NCBI GenBank assembly: GCA_029260795.1
Contig: JAJDCO010000130.1
Span: forward strand, 165,912 to 229,911
Origin: Planctomycetota bacterium
Lineage (GTDB): Bacteria > Planctomycetota > OFTM77
Direction of reading: 5' to 3'
Length of the DNA: 64,000 bases
Part shown: piece by piece, positions 43,180 through 52,020 of the stretch
Position numbering within the stretch: the stretch's first letter is position 1
Layout of the letters: each line of letters opens with the position of its first letter
The notes under the pieces: generated by a model
Databases searched by the model: none
What the model saw: only the letters and a program-made list of their open reading frames with translations
What the model was told of the DNA's origin: nothing
Made by a program: the position numbers and the translations under genes

Positions 43180-46100
43180 AGGTCGTGGTGTGGGCGGCAT
43201 TCGCGCTCTTGCTCTTCGGACCGTTCGCCGAGGCGCAAGACCCGCCGCCGGTCCGTACCGCCGCCGCCGAAGCGACCGCTGCCGATGAAGAGCTCGAGCT
43301 CGCCAAGCTCCAGGAGCGTCGCAAACGAATCGAGGCCGACACCCAGCTCGCCGACGAGCGGCGCAGAGCACTCCTCGACGAGCTCAATGGCGCGATCAGT
43401 CGCGTCGAGGAAGCCGAGCGCTTTCGCAAGCTCACCGAGCAGTCCGACTCCGAGCGGGAAAACCTCTCGGACCTGCTCAAGAAGTATCGCCCCGCCGAGG
43501 GAAGCGAGCCCGAGGCCGAGGCCCTTCCCGATCCGGCCCAGACCGACATCACCAAGCTCGAGGAGCTCCTCCGCACCGCGCAGACGGAGCTGGCCACCAA
43601 GAAGGTGGCCGAGCTCGACGCCGCGCTCAAGGCTCACACGGAGCGGGAGCCTCTCCTTCCACCCGAGCTGGCCAAGGCGCGGGAAAGTGCCGCCTCCGCC
43701 TTGGTGGCGCTCGAGGCGTACACGCCGCCGGAAGACGATCCGGTGCTGGGCGAGATCACGCGGATTCGGCGCAAGGCGCGCCGGCTGGCGTCCGAGCGTC
43801 AGGTCGCATCGCTCGAAGCCGAGATCCGCAACTTCGCCGCGCGGAAGGAGCTCCTGACGGCGCAGCGCGAAGCGGCCGTCCGCGACACCCAGCGACTCGA
43901 GCGGAGAGTCGCCGCACTCCAGAAGCTCGTCGACCAAAAGCGACGGGACGATGCCAAGGCGCGCGAAGAAGCCGCTGGCCAGGAGAAGGAGCGCACCAAG
44001 TCGGATCCGGTGCTCGGGCCCATCACGGAGGAGAACGAACGCATCGCCCGGCGCGGCCGGAAGATCACGGAAGACATCCGATCGGCGAGCAGCCGAAAGA
44101 CCTTGGTCGAAGCGAAGCTCAAGGACATCCAGAGCGCCTACGACGACGCCAAGGGGCGCATCAAGGCGGTCGGGCTCAACGCGAGCCTCGGCACGACTCT
44201 GCGCCGTCAGCTGCAGGAGCTGAAGCAGGACGAGCGCGGTCGCGGCGATTCCGGGCCCTTCGATCTGGGTCAGCTCGACTACTCTCAGCGGATCGCCGAG
44301 CTGGAGCTCGAACGCTTCGACTTTGCCGACGAGCGCGGCGCGCTCGAGCGCCTCGACTACGCCGACGGATTCGAGTGGCTCGCCAAGCTCCCGGAGTTCG
44401 AGTCGACTCCTCTCTCGACGACCGACCTCTCGCCCGAGGCGAGCCAGGAGCTCACCGGCAGGGCAAAGGAGTTCTTGGACGTCCGGAAGAAGGACCTCGC
44501 GACTCTCGTCACCTACCTCCGAAACCACACCCAGCAGCTCACCGAGCTCACGGAGAAAGGGGCCGACCTCGAGGCGCTGGTCGGCCAGTTCGAGGACTAC
44601 CTCAACGAGCACGTGCTCTGGATCCGCAGCGGCCCACCGATCTGGCGCGAGAGCTGGGTCGATGCGAGCAAGCGACTCGCCGAGACCCTCCTCGGCACAC
44701 AGAGCTGGATCGAAGCGGTCTCGAGCCTCGCCGCGGACGTCTCGAACCTGCCCTTCCTGTACGCCGCCATGGCTCTGGTCCTGACACTCCTGCTGACGGT
44801 GCGCCGTCGAGTCCGGCAGGCCTTGGTGCTGGCCGGGCAAACCGCTTCCAAGTCCCTCAACGTCAACCTGAGCCCGACCAGCCGAGCCGTGGCGTACACG
44901 GTCTTCCTGTCTTTCGGGATCGCTCCGGCCCTCGCCTTCGTGGGCTGGCGCTTGACTCAGATCGGTGCGGACGACTCGTTCACTCAAAGCCTGGGACGCG
45001 GGCTGCTGGGTGCCGGGCTGGTACTCTGGCTCGGCGAGATGATCCGACAGACCTGCCGTCCTCAAGGCCTCGCCGATGCCCACTTCGATTGGAATCGTGA
45101 TCAGGTCGAAGCGATTCGACGCCAGGCAAGATGGCTGATCCCTTTCAGCTGCATCACGCTCCTCCTTCTCGGTGGGTTGGGATCGCCGACCACGAGCTTG
45201 GGCAGCCATGCCGTCGGACGGCTCGTCTTCCTAGCCGGCCTGCCCGCGTTGTACGTCGCCTGGCACCGCCTCTGGCGACTCCGCCAGCAGGTGACGGCCG
45301 CCGCCGGCAGCACAGGCCGCCTAGCTGTCCTGCGCGGGAGCTGGTTCTTTCTGATTCCCGTCGTCCTGATGACGGTCTGGATCCTGGCGCTACTCGGTTA
45401 CTACTACACGGCGATTCAGCTCTTCGCCCGCTGCTTTCTGACGCTGCTGGCGGTCGCGCCGCTCGTGCTGTTGAACGGCGTCGGCCTCCGTTGGCTGTTG
45501 CTGTCGCGGCGCAAGCTGCGCATCACCCACGCCCGAGAGCGGCGCGAGAAAGGAGAGGAGGCCGAGGCGACTCAGGTCGATCCTCGCGAGATCAGCCAGC
45601 AGTCGGGCCAGCTCATCCGATTGGGCGCGACGGCGGCAGGCTTGGTGATCGCCTGGTTCATTTGGTCGGACCTCGTGCCGGCGTTGAACATCTTCCACGA
45701 GGTCAAGCTCTGGACCGACCCGACATCGGTCGAAAAGATCATCGACGAAGATGGAGTCGAGCGGCTCAAGCCGGTCGAGATCACGCTCTGGAACCTGATC
45801 CTGGCCGGCACCATCTTGGGGGTCACCTTCTACTCGTCCCACAAGCTGCCGTCGCTGCTCGAGGTCTCGATCCTGCAGGCTCTGAAGATGGCTCCTGGGG
45901 AGCGCTACGCGGTGCGCACCCTCACGTTCTACGTGGTGGTTGCGACCGGGCTGGCTCTGGCCTTCACGGCGGTCGGGTTCGGCTGGTCGAGGATCCAGTG
46001 GATCGTCGCCGCGGTGTCGGTCGGCCTCGGCTTCGGTCTGCAGGAGATCTTCGCCAACTTCGTCTCGGGCATCATCATCCTGTTCGAGCGTCCGCTCCGG

Positions 46101-46676
46101 GTCGGTGACATCGTGACGGTCGGCGACATCGATGGTCGCGTCACACGCATTCAGATTCGCGCCACCACCATCACGGATTGGGATCGACGCGAGCTCATCG
46201 TTCCCAACCGCGAGTTCATTACCAAGCAGCTCGTCAACTGGACGTTGACCGATACGGTGACGCGCGTCGTCATACCGGTCGGCGTCGCCTACGGCTCCGA
46301 TACGGATCGCACCACGGCCTTGCTGCTCCAGCTCGCCTACGAGAACCAGTGGGTTCTGCGGGAGCCCACGCCCAAGGCCGTGTTCTGGTCGCTCGGTGAC
46401 AGCGCACTGATCTTTCGCCTGATGGTGCACATTCCCAATCGCGATTGCGTGCTCGACGTCTTTCACCAGCTCCACACCAAGATCCATGCGGAGTTCCGAA
46501 AGGCCGGCATCGAGATCGCCTTCCCGCAGCAAGACATCCACCTCCGCACCGCCGGCCCGCTCGTCGAGCTGATGCGTCGCGGCGAGACCGAGCCGCTCAA
46601 GTCGATGCCCTTGGACGCCCAGTTGACGAGTGCTCCGAACCCGACCCAGCCATCACCCACCGAGCAGAGGAAGTGA
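43176..46676 (+). CDS. MscK/KefA-like mechanosensitive channel (TTG start)
   Basis: 1166 residues from a TTG at 43176 that overlaps the CorA stop and begins a clear signal peptide (KVVVWAAFALLLFGPFAEA). Upstream codons in the frame shadow corA. Residues ~25-490 are charged and strongly coiled-coil (periplasmic). About eleven membrane helices follow. The C-terminal MscS domain includes SVGLGFGLQEIFANFVSG, FERPLRVGDIVTVGDIDG, RELIVPNREFITKQLVNW and a last alpha-beta domain (LDVFHQLHTKIHAEFRKAGI). Large MscS homologues of this layout release solutes on osmotic downshock. K+ dependence as in true MscK is not inferable. Confidence 0.9.
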   Translation: MKVVVWAAFALLLFGPFAEAQDPPPVRTAAAEATAADEELELAKLQERRKRIEADTQLADERRRALLDELNGAISRVEEAERFRKLTEQSDSERENLSDLLKKYRPAEGSEPEAEALPDPAQTDITKLEELLRTAQTELATKKVAELDAALKAHTEREPLLPPELAKARESAASALVALEAYTPPEDDPVLGEITRIRRKARRLASERQVASLEAEIRNFAARKELLTAQREAAVRDTQRLERRVAALQKLVDQKRRDDAKAREEAAGQEKERTKSDPVLGPITEENERIARRGRKITEDIRSASSRKTLVEAKLKDIQSAYDDAKGRIKAVGLNASLGTTLRRQLQELKQDERGRGDSGPFDLGQLDYSQRIAELELERFDFADERGALERLDYADGFEWLAKLPEFESTPLSTTDLSPEASQELTGRAKEFLDVRKKDLATLVTYLRNHTQQLTELTEKGADLEALVGQFEDYLNEHVLWIRSGPPIWRESWVDASKRLAETLLGTQSWIEAVSSLAADVSNLPFLYAAMALVLTLLLTVRRRVRQALVLAGQTASKSLNVNLSPTSRAVAYTVFLSFGIAPALAFVGWRLTQIGADDSFTQSLGRGLLGAGLVLWLGEMIRQTCRPQGLADAHFDWNRDQVEAIRRQARWLIPFSCITLLLLGGLGSPTTSLGSHAVGRLVFLAGLPALYVAWHRLWRLRQQVTAAAGSTGRLAVLRGSWFFLIPVVLMTVWILALLGYYYTAIQLFARCFLTLLAVAPLVLLNGVGLRWLLLSRRKLRITHARERREKGEEAEATQVDPREISQQSGQLIRLGATAAGLVIAWFIWSDLVPALNIFHEVKLWTDPTSVEKIIDEDGVERLKPVEITLWNLILAGTILGVTFYSSHKLPSLLEVSILQALKMAPGERYAVRTLTFYVVVATGLALAFTAVGFGWSRIQWIVAAVSVGLGFGLQEIFANFVSGIIILFERPLRVGDIVTVGDIDGRVTRIQIRATTITDWDRRELIVPNREFITKQLVNWTLTDTVTRVVIPVGVAYGSDTDRTTALLLQLAYENQWVLREPTPKAVFWSLGDSALIFRLMVHIPNRDCVLDVFHQLHTKIHAEFRKAGIEIAFPQQDIHLRTAGPLVELMRRGETEPLKSMPLDAQLTSAPNPTQPSPTEQRK

Positions 46677-47156
46677 TCCGAGAGGGTGAGGCTTCTCCTG
46701 CACGGCCACATCCCGAGCGCGATTGGCAGCGCGCCCGCGACGTGAGCGGCGAAACGGGAGCGGCTTCCGGACCGCTCTCTCTTCAAGGTCGTTCCGTTGC
46801 CCAGCTGCCCTTTCCCATCAATCGACACACACCGGCGCCCGGGGTGGACTCCGCTTGCGTCTCTGTTTCTCTCGCGAGAGATGACGCGCATCGGCACCCG
46901 GGGCGTAGGTTAGGATGCCGGGGAAACGGAGGAAGAGGCGAGCGATGCCTTGCAGTCGGATGGCTTGACGCACGGCGTCGACGTGTTCCAGCTCGCTCGC
47001 ATCGACGGCAGCTGGCAGATCACATCGGTGGCGTTCACGAATCGCGGAGTGCGTTGAGGCCACGCTGCCGGCATGGAGACACGGCCGCCCATCGCGCGAG
47101 CGACGGACGGCCGTGGCGGGATGCAATGAGTGGGAGTCTTCGAGAGCGAGTGTTCG
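46677..47156. other. Intergenic region holding an NTF2-like gene fragment
   Basis: Only the fragment at about 46914-47057 looks coding. The remainder has shadow-like frames only. The region separates the channel gene from the convergent nitric-oxide reductase gene. No clear hairpin terminator was found for either. Confidence 0.4.
46914..47057 (+). pseudogene. C-terminal remnant of an NTF2/SnoaL-like protein
   Basis: After an in-frame TAG the frame reads LTHGVDVFQLARIDGSWQI, then TSVAFTNRGVR and stops at 47055-47057. The phrase 'DVFxLxRxDGxWxIxSVxFT' is the last strand pair of SnoaL/DUF4440-type NTF2-like domains. No start codon or earlier part of the domain is present, so this is a tail fragment. 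Confidence 0.5.
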
Positions 47157-49457
47157 TCAACGACGCACCACGACTCGCTGAGGCTCGAGGCCGGGCGTGA
47201 GCTCGAACTCCGCTTCGGTCTTGTAAGACCAGCCTGTCTTGAGGCCGATCATGAACCAGGCGAGGGAGGCGACTCCGGTCAAGAAGATCGTGTCCCCGAC
47301 GATGCGGAGCCAACGCAAGTTCTCGAGCAACGGGCTCTGCAGATAGTCGGCGCTGCGGGCGAACCAGAGTCCACGGTCGACGCTGGCGAAGGTCTGAGCA
47401 AGTCCGATCGGCAACAGGCTGAGAAGCACCATCAGCGCCAGCCCACCATTCATCGCCCAGAAGGCGAAGCCGAGAGTGCCTTCTCGCCAGGGACGATCCG
47501 AGCCGATCTTTCGAGCGATCAGCAGGACGAGGCCGAGCGAGAGCAAGCCGTAGACGCCGAAGAGCGCCGTGTGCGCATGCACGGGCGTCGTGTTGAGGCC
47601 TTGCATGAAGTACAGCGCGATCGGTGGGTTGATCAGGAAGCCGAACAAGCCGGCGCCCACCAGATTCCAAAACGTCACGCCGACGAAGAACCGAATCGGC
47701 CAGCGATAGCGTTCCATCCAGGCGGCGCGGTGACCGTGACGGAGCGTGTCCAAGGCTTCCTTGCCGATCAAGATCAGCGGCACGACCTCGAGCGCGCTGA
47801 ACACCGAGCCGATGGCGGTGATGGAGACCGGCGTGCCGCTGAAGTAGAGGTGGTGGAAGGTTCCGGGAATCCCACCCAGCAAGAAGATCGTCGTCGACGC
47901 GATGAAGGCCCGCGTCGCGTTGCGCGTCTTGACCAGTCCGAGCCGGCTGAACAGGAATGCGAGCACGCCGGTGGCAAAGACCTCGAAGAAGCCTTCGACC
48001 CAAAGATGGACGACCCACCAGCGCCAGTACTCGGCCACCGCGAGATGCGACCGGGCGCCGAACATGAAGCCCGAGCCATAGAGCAACCCGATGGCCACGA
48101 CCGAGCCCGTGAAGAGTCCAATCAAGCCGCGCTGAGAGCTCTTCTCACGCAGGGCCGGCATGAGAGCGCGCAGCATGAGCACCAACCAGAGCAGCAGCCC
48201 GCCAAAGAGCGCGATCTGCCAGGCACGACCGAGGTCGACGTACTCGTAGCCTTGGTGTCCGAACCAGAATCCGGTGTCCAAGCCGAGCTTCTGATGAATG
48301 GACAGCCACTCGCCCACCATCGATCCGCCGACGACCAGCAGCAAGGCACCGAAGAGCACGTTCACGCCGAGGCGTTGGTACTTGGGCTCGCGTCCGCCGA
48401 TGATGGGTGCGAGGAAGAGCCCGGCCGCGAGGAAGGCGGTCGCGATCCAGAAGACGGCCGTCTGAATGTGCCACGTGCGCGAGACCGCATAGGGAATCCA
48501 CTCCGCGATGGGCAATCCGAAGAAGGCGTGGCCTTCGACCGTGTAGTGCGCCGTCAACGCGCCGAGCAGGACCTGCACGACGAAGAGGGCGATGACCACG
48601 GCCAGGTACTTGCCGAGCGCGCGCATCGACGGAGTGATCGGCAGGCCTCGAAGGGGATCCTCGGTGGGCGCCTCCTGAGTCTCGTCGTCGTCCTTCCGCG
48701 AGAAGTAGAACCAGGCAAGGCAGCCGATGCCGCCCAAGAGCACGACGATGCTGATGAGCGACCAGAGGACGTTCGAGGCGGTGGGCCGATTACCCAGGAG
48801 CGGATCGTGCGGCCAATTGTTCGTATACGAGTAGCTCTTGCCCGGTCGCTCGGTGATGCAGGACCAAGCGGTCCAGAAGAAGAAGGCATTGAGCGCGGCC
48901 AGGCGCTCGGGATCCTGGATGGCCCCGTCATGCAACGCATAGTCCTCGCGAAGCGATTGCAGTGACGAGTCGCCACGGAAGAGGGCCGTGTAGTGGTCGG
49001 TGTTCGACTGAATCGCAGCGGCGCGATCCTCCGTGATGGTCACGATGCTCGTCTCGGGATCGAACGTGTTCCGCCGCATCTGGGAGCGCAGCCGCTGCTC
49101 GAGCGCGCCCCGTTGCTCGGCGCCCAATTCCTTGAAGGGCCGGCCGTGCTGACGCTCGCTCCAGACGCCGAGGAGAGCGATCGCCTCACGATGCAGCCAA
49201 TCGGCCGACCAATCCGGAGCCTGGTAAGCACCATGCCCCCAGATCGATCCGACCTGTTGGCCGCCGATGCTCTGCCAGACTTGCTGGCCGTCGAGGATCT
49301 GTTCGTGCGTATACAGCACCGCGCCCGATTCGGTCACGACCTGGGAAGGAATCGGAGGGGCTTGTCGATAGACCTCTTGGCCGAAGAAGCCGAGGAGGAA
49401 GAAGGAGCCGCCGACGCAGAGGATCAGCGCCGTCCACAGGCGCCGGTTGCTCGTCAT
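47157..49457 (-). CDS. norB: Quinol-dependent nitric oxide reductase (qNor)
   Basis: 766 residues. The N-terminal extension (EVYRQAPPIPSQVV, TEQ-like GQQVWQSIGGQQVGSIWGHG) is the cytochrome-c-like soluble part typical of single-subunit qNor/NorZ. It is followed by ~13 membrane helices with the conserved His ligands in ALTAHYTVEG, RTWHIQTAVFWI, HLWVEGFFEVFA, TFHHLYFSG and HAHTALFGVYG. Two NO are reduced to N2O at the heme b3/non-heme iron site with quinol as electron donor. It starts six bases after the RIC stop with GGAG upstream, so both are one operon under the sigma-54 promoter. No separate norC is present. Confidence 0.95.
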   Translation of the reverse strand: MTSNRRLWTALILCVGGSFFLLGFFGQEVYRQAPPIPSQVVTESGAVLYTHEQILDGQQVWQSIGGQQVGSIWGHGAYQAPDWSADWLHREAIALLGVWSERQHGRPFKELGAEQRGALEQRLRSQMRRNTFDPETSIVTITEDRAAAIQSNTDHYTALFRGDSSLQSLREDYALHDGAIQDPERLAALNAFFFWTAWSCITERPGKSYSYTNNWPHDPLLGNRPTASNVLWSLISIVVLLGGIGCLAWFYFSRKDDDETQEAPTEDPLRGLPITPSMRALGKYLAVVIALFVVQVLLGALTAHYTVEGHAFFGLPIAEWIPYAVSRTWHIQTAVFWIATAFLAAGLFLAPIIGGREPKYQRLGVNVLFGALLLVVGGSMVGEWLSIHQKLGLDTGFWFGHQGYEYVDLGRAWQIALFGGLLLWLVLMLRALMPALREKSSQRGLIGLFTGSVVAIGLLYGSGFMFGARSHLAVAEYWRWWVVHLWVEGFFEVFATGVLAFLFSRLGLVKTRNATRAFIASTTIFLLGGIPGTFHHLYFSGTPVSITAIGSVFSALEVVPLILIGKEALDTLRHGHRAAWMERYRWPIRFFVGVTFWNLVGAGLFGFLINPPIALYFMQGLNTTPVHAHTALFGVYGLLSLGLVLLIARKIGSDRPWREGTLGFAFWAMNGGLALMVLLSLLPIGLAQTFASVDRGLWFARSADYLQSPLLENLRWLRIVGDTIFLTGVASLAWFMIGLKTGWSYKTEAEFELTPGLEPQRVVVRR

Positions 49458-49463
49458 GTCGAT

Positions 49464-50141
49464 TCAGCTCCGAAGTGCTCGAGGGAAGAGGATGTTGTTC
49501 TCGAGGTGAATGTGCTGCATCACCTCGGCTTCGAGCTCGTCGAGGCCGAGGTAGAGGGCTCGCCAGGTGTTGCAGGCTTCGGCCGGGGGTTGGTAGTCGT
49601 GCGCCAGCGAGCGGAGCTTCGCCAGGTTCTTTCCGTGGTCGCGATGCTCCTGCTCCATGACCTGCACCGGCATCGCGGCCATCGCGCCACGCCCCGCCTT
49701 GATCATCGGGAAGAGGATCTGCTCTTCCTTCTGCATGTGCTGCTCGAGCTCGCCGGCCACGTGCTCGAGGAACGCCGCTAGCCCTTTCGGGCAGGAAGCC
49801 TTGTCCGCATGCACCGACTCCACCTTGCGCGCCATCTCGAGCAGGCGCGGCAACTCTTGCCGATGTGCGTCGTGGAAGCGCGTGAGAATGTGATCGACCA
49901 GCAGGTCGAGCGCCTGCTCGTCCCAGCGCTCGAAGGTGTCGTCCGCCCGCTCCTCCTTCACGATCTCCGTGATCATCTGTTGAGGGTCGAGGCTGTGGCG
50001 CTGACAGGCGTCGCTCAGGGCGATCTGCCCGCCGCAGCAAAAGTCCAAACCGTGCCGATGGAAAACTCTCGAGGCACCCGCTCGGGTCACCGCCAGCTCG
50101 GCCAGCGTCTGATCCGGTGTGATTTCGATCGCATTGCTCAT
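49464..50141 (-). CDS. ytfE: Iron-sulfur cluster repair di-iron protein RIC (YtfE/ScdA/NorA)
   Basis: 225 residues from the second ATG at 50141, which follows GGAGG by five bases. A GTG two codons upstream is possible. The DUF542/ScdA N-domain has HGLDFCCGGQIAL with the Cys pair. The hemerythrin-like domain has the His/Glu ligands of a di-iron site (DHILTRFHDAHRQELP, HMQKEEQILFPM, EQEHRDHGKNL, HIHLENNILFP). RIC proteins repair clusters damaged by nitric oxide, and NorA versions also bind NO. As first gene of the NO operon it fits that role exactly. Confidence 0.94.
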   Translation of the reverse strand: MSNAIEITPDQTLAELAVTRAGASRVFHRHGLDFCCGGQIALSDACQRHSLDPQQMITEIVKEERADDTFERWDEQALDLLVDHILTRFHDAHRQELPRLLEMARKVESVHADKASCPKGLAAFLEHVAGELEQHMQKEEQILFPMIKAGRGAMAAMPVQVMEQEHRDHGKNLAKLRSLAHDYQPPAEACNTWRALYLGLDELEAEVMQHIHLENNILFPRALRS

Positions 50142-50181
50142 GATCACCTCCGTGAGAATTGGGGTTACTTCCTAGAGGTTC

Positions 50182-50196
50182 GCACGGAGCGTGCCA
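50182..50196 (-). promoter_or_regulatory. Sigma-54 (-24/-12) promoter of the RIC-qNor operon
   Basis: On the minus strand the sequence reads TGGCACGCTCCGTGC, matching the consensus TGGCAC-N5-TTGC with one mismatch and the essential GG and GC at correct spacing. It lies ~40 bases upstream of the RIC start. Together with the divergent sigma-54 activator, this predicts NO-dependent transcription that needs RpoN. Confidence 0.75.
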
Positions 50197-50216
50197 GAGT
50201 CTGAACCCGATGATTT

Positions 50217-50278
50217 GTTGTCATTTACGGAACGGTGATGTTTATTGAACATCGCATGAGCGATGTTTGAATGACAAC
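50217..50278 (-). promoter_or_regulatory. Operator/enhancer candidate with nested inverted repeats
   Basis: GATGTT (50237-50242), AACATC (50248-50253) and GATGTT (50262-50267) alternate in orientation. The pair AACATCGC / GCGATGTT (50248-50255 and 50260-50267) is a perfect 8-base inverted repeat with four-base spacer. GTTGTCAT (50217-50224) and ATGACAAC (50271-50278) form an outer inverted repeat. The block sits upstream of the -24/-12 element, where enhancer sites of NorR-type activators lie. It does not match the E. coli GTCA-N3-TGAC form exactly. Confidence 0.55.
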
Positions 50279-50290
50279 GAGGTTATCTCG

Positions 50291-51838
50291 ATGACAACGC
50301 CTCGACTCCTCGATCTGCTCCCCTTAGCCCTCGACATCACGGCCTCCTTGTCGACCGAAGACCGCGCCCGTCGGATCGTCGACGTCGTGCGGCGAGCCCT
50401 TCCCTGCGATGCGGTCGCCCTCCTTCGCCTCGAAGGCGAGGAGCTGGTTCCGGTCGCTTGCTTCGGGCTCTCCGAAGACATCTACGGCAGGCGATTCGTC
50501 CGGTCCGAGCACCCTCGCCTCGACATCATCTGCTCGAGCCCGGAGCCGACACGTTTCCCGGCCGATAGCCACCTGCCCGACCCGTACGACGGCCTCGTGG
50601 CCGAAGCTCCGGAGCTCGGCGGCCACGTGCACTCTTGCCTCGGATGTCCGTTGCATGTGGAGGGCGAGCTGGTGGGCGTGTTGACGGCGGACGCCCTCGA
50701 GCCCGGCGTCTTCGATCCGATCGATCGAACCTTCCTCATCTCACTCTCGGCCCTCGCCGGCGCGGCTCTGCGAACCAGCGACCTGATCGAAGCGCTCGAG
50801 CGATACGCCGAGCATCAAGGCCTCGTCGCACAGGACCTGGTCCAGGACGCGCGCGATCGTCGTGGCACGCTCCTGATCGGGAACGGCCCGGCCATGACTC
50901 GCCTCCGAGAAGAGATCGACCTGATGGCCCGATCGGAGTTTCCGGTGCTCGTGACCGGCGACACCGGAACCGGCAAGGAGATCGTCGTTCGACTGCTCCA
51001 TGCGCAATCCAGCCGCTCCGAGCAGCCACTCGTGTACATGAACTGCGCCGCCTTGCCAGAAGCGATCGCCGAGAGCGAGCTGTTCGGCCACACCAAAGGC
51101 GCCTTCACCGGCGCCGAGCGGGATCGGCTCGGCAAGTTTCGAGTCGCGGACGGAGCGAGCCTCTTCCTCGACGAGATCGGCGAGCTCCCGCTCCACGTTC
51201 AACCCAAGCTGCTTCGGGCGCTTCAGAACGGTGAGGTTCAGTGCGTCGGTGCCGACAAGACCGTGAACGTCGACGTGCGGATCTTCGCGGCGACCAACCG
51301 CGATCTCGACGCCGAGGTCGCTGCCGGCCGATTCCGAGCCGACCTCCTGCATCGTCTCGACGTCTGCCGCATCACCCTCCCACCCCTTCGAGACCACCAG
51401 GAGGACATCCCACACTTGGCCGGACACTTCGCCGACCGAGCTCGCCGACGGCTAGGTACCGGACCGATTCGCTTCAGCGCCGATGCCCAAAGAGTCCTCT
51501 TGGAGGGAGCCTGGCCCGGCAATGTCCGCGAGCTCGAGAACGTCATCTCGCGCTCTCTTCTTCGAGCATCCGCTCGCGTCCCACGCGGTGAGACGGTTCT
51601 GATTCGCGCTCCCGACCTCGAAGGCGGCGTTCGTCAGGTCGACGAGCCGCCCGAATCACCACCGCAGGACACCCTCGCCCCCGGGCGGTCGCTTCGCGAG
51701 GCACTCCAAGACTATCAGCGTCAGCTCATTCGAGAGTCCGTAGCGCGGAACGACGGCAACTGGGCGGCGGCTGCCCGCGAGCTCCAGGTCGAACGCGGCA
51801 ACCTGCATCACCTCGCCAAGCGCCTCGGGCTGAAGTAG
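50291..51838 (+). CDS. norR: NorR-type sigma-54-dependent regulator of NO response
   Basis: 515 residues from the ATG at 50291. A TTG at 50267 would add eight residues. An N-terminal GAF domain (~1-165) is followed by the AAA+ domain: Walker A GDTGTGKEIVVR, the sigma-54 contact loop GAFTGAE, Walker B SLFLDEIGELP and the arginine-finger region FRADLLHRLDV. The C-terminal helix-turn-helix is NWAAAARELQVERGNLHHLA, of Fis type. NorR senses NO through iron in the GAF domain. Divergent transcription from the RIC-qNor operon and the facing sigma-54 promoter support the assignment. The shared 150-base spacer holds inverted repeats likely bound by this protein. Confidence 0.92.
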   Translation: MTTPRLLDLLPLALDITASLSTEDRARRIVDVVRRALPCDAVALLRLEGEELVPVACFGLSEDIYGRRFVRSEHPRLDIICSSPEPTRFPADSHLPDPYDGLVAEAPELGGHVHSCLGCPLHVEGELVGVLTADALEPGVFDPIDRTFLISLSALAGAALRTSDLIEALERYAEHQGLVAQDLVQDARDRRGTLLIGNGPAMTRLREEIDLMARSEFPVLVTGDTGTGKEIVVRLLHAQSSRSEQPLVYMNCAALPEAIAESELFGHTKGAFTGAERDRLGKFRVADGASLFLDEIGELPLHVQPKLLRALQNGEVQCVGADKTVNVDVRIFAATNRDLDAEVAAGRFRADLLHRLDVCRITLPPLRDHQEDIPHLAGHFADRARRRLGTGPIRFSADAQRVLLEGAWPGNVRELENVISRSLLRASARVPRGETVLIRAPDLEGGVRQVDEPPESPPQDTLAPGRSLREALQDYQRQLIRESVARNDGNWAAAARELQVERGNLHHLAKRLGLK

Positions 51839-51927
51839 GCGCAAGCCGAGGAACAGAGACGCCAACGGACCACAACCTCTACGAGGACGGCGAGGTCCCG
51901 GTTGTTGTTTCGGTGGCTGTTCGTCGG

Positions 51928-51944
51928 GGCGTCAGCTTCGCGCC
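51928..51944 (+). repeat. REP-like hairpin element, forward copy
   Basis: GGCGTCAGCTTCGCGCC can fold with a GGCG/CGCC stem. It is followed by a second hairpin, CTCGC-TGCGA-GCGAG (51945-51959 region). An exact copy in reverse orientation lies at 53953-53969, so the pair flanks the NAD-epimerase gene. The window also encodes a RAYT, the enzyme type that mobilises REP hairpins. Confidence 0.55.
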
Positions 51945-52020
51945 TCGCTGCGAGCGAGGCTCTTCGGATGATCGATGCCGGGCGCCACGCGAGCGCACTC
52001 CGCGCTCGTCTTCTGAATCG

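Noticed and set aside
43023..45209. 728-residue open frame on the minus strand, Leu/Glu/Arg-rich
   Set aside because: Antisense of the coiled-coil part of the MscK-like gene. The heptad-like look is a reflection of the sense strand's codons.
46445..47200. 251-residue plus-strand frame across the channel gene end
   Set aside because: Shadow of the mscK-like gene in its first third and unstructured afterwards. Only the short NTF2-like tail in another frame looks coding.
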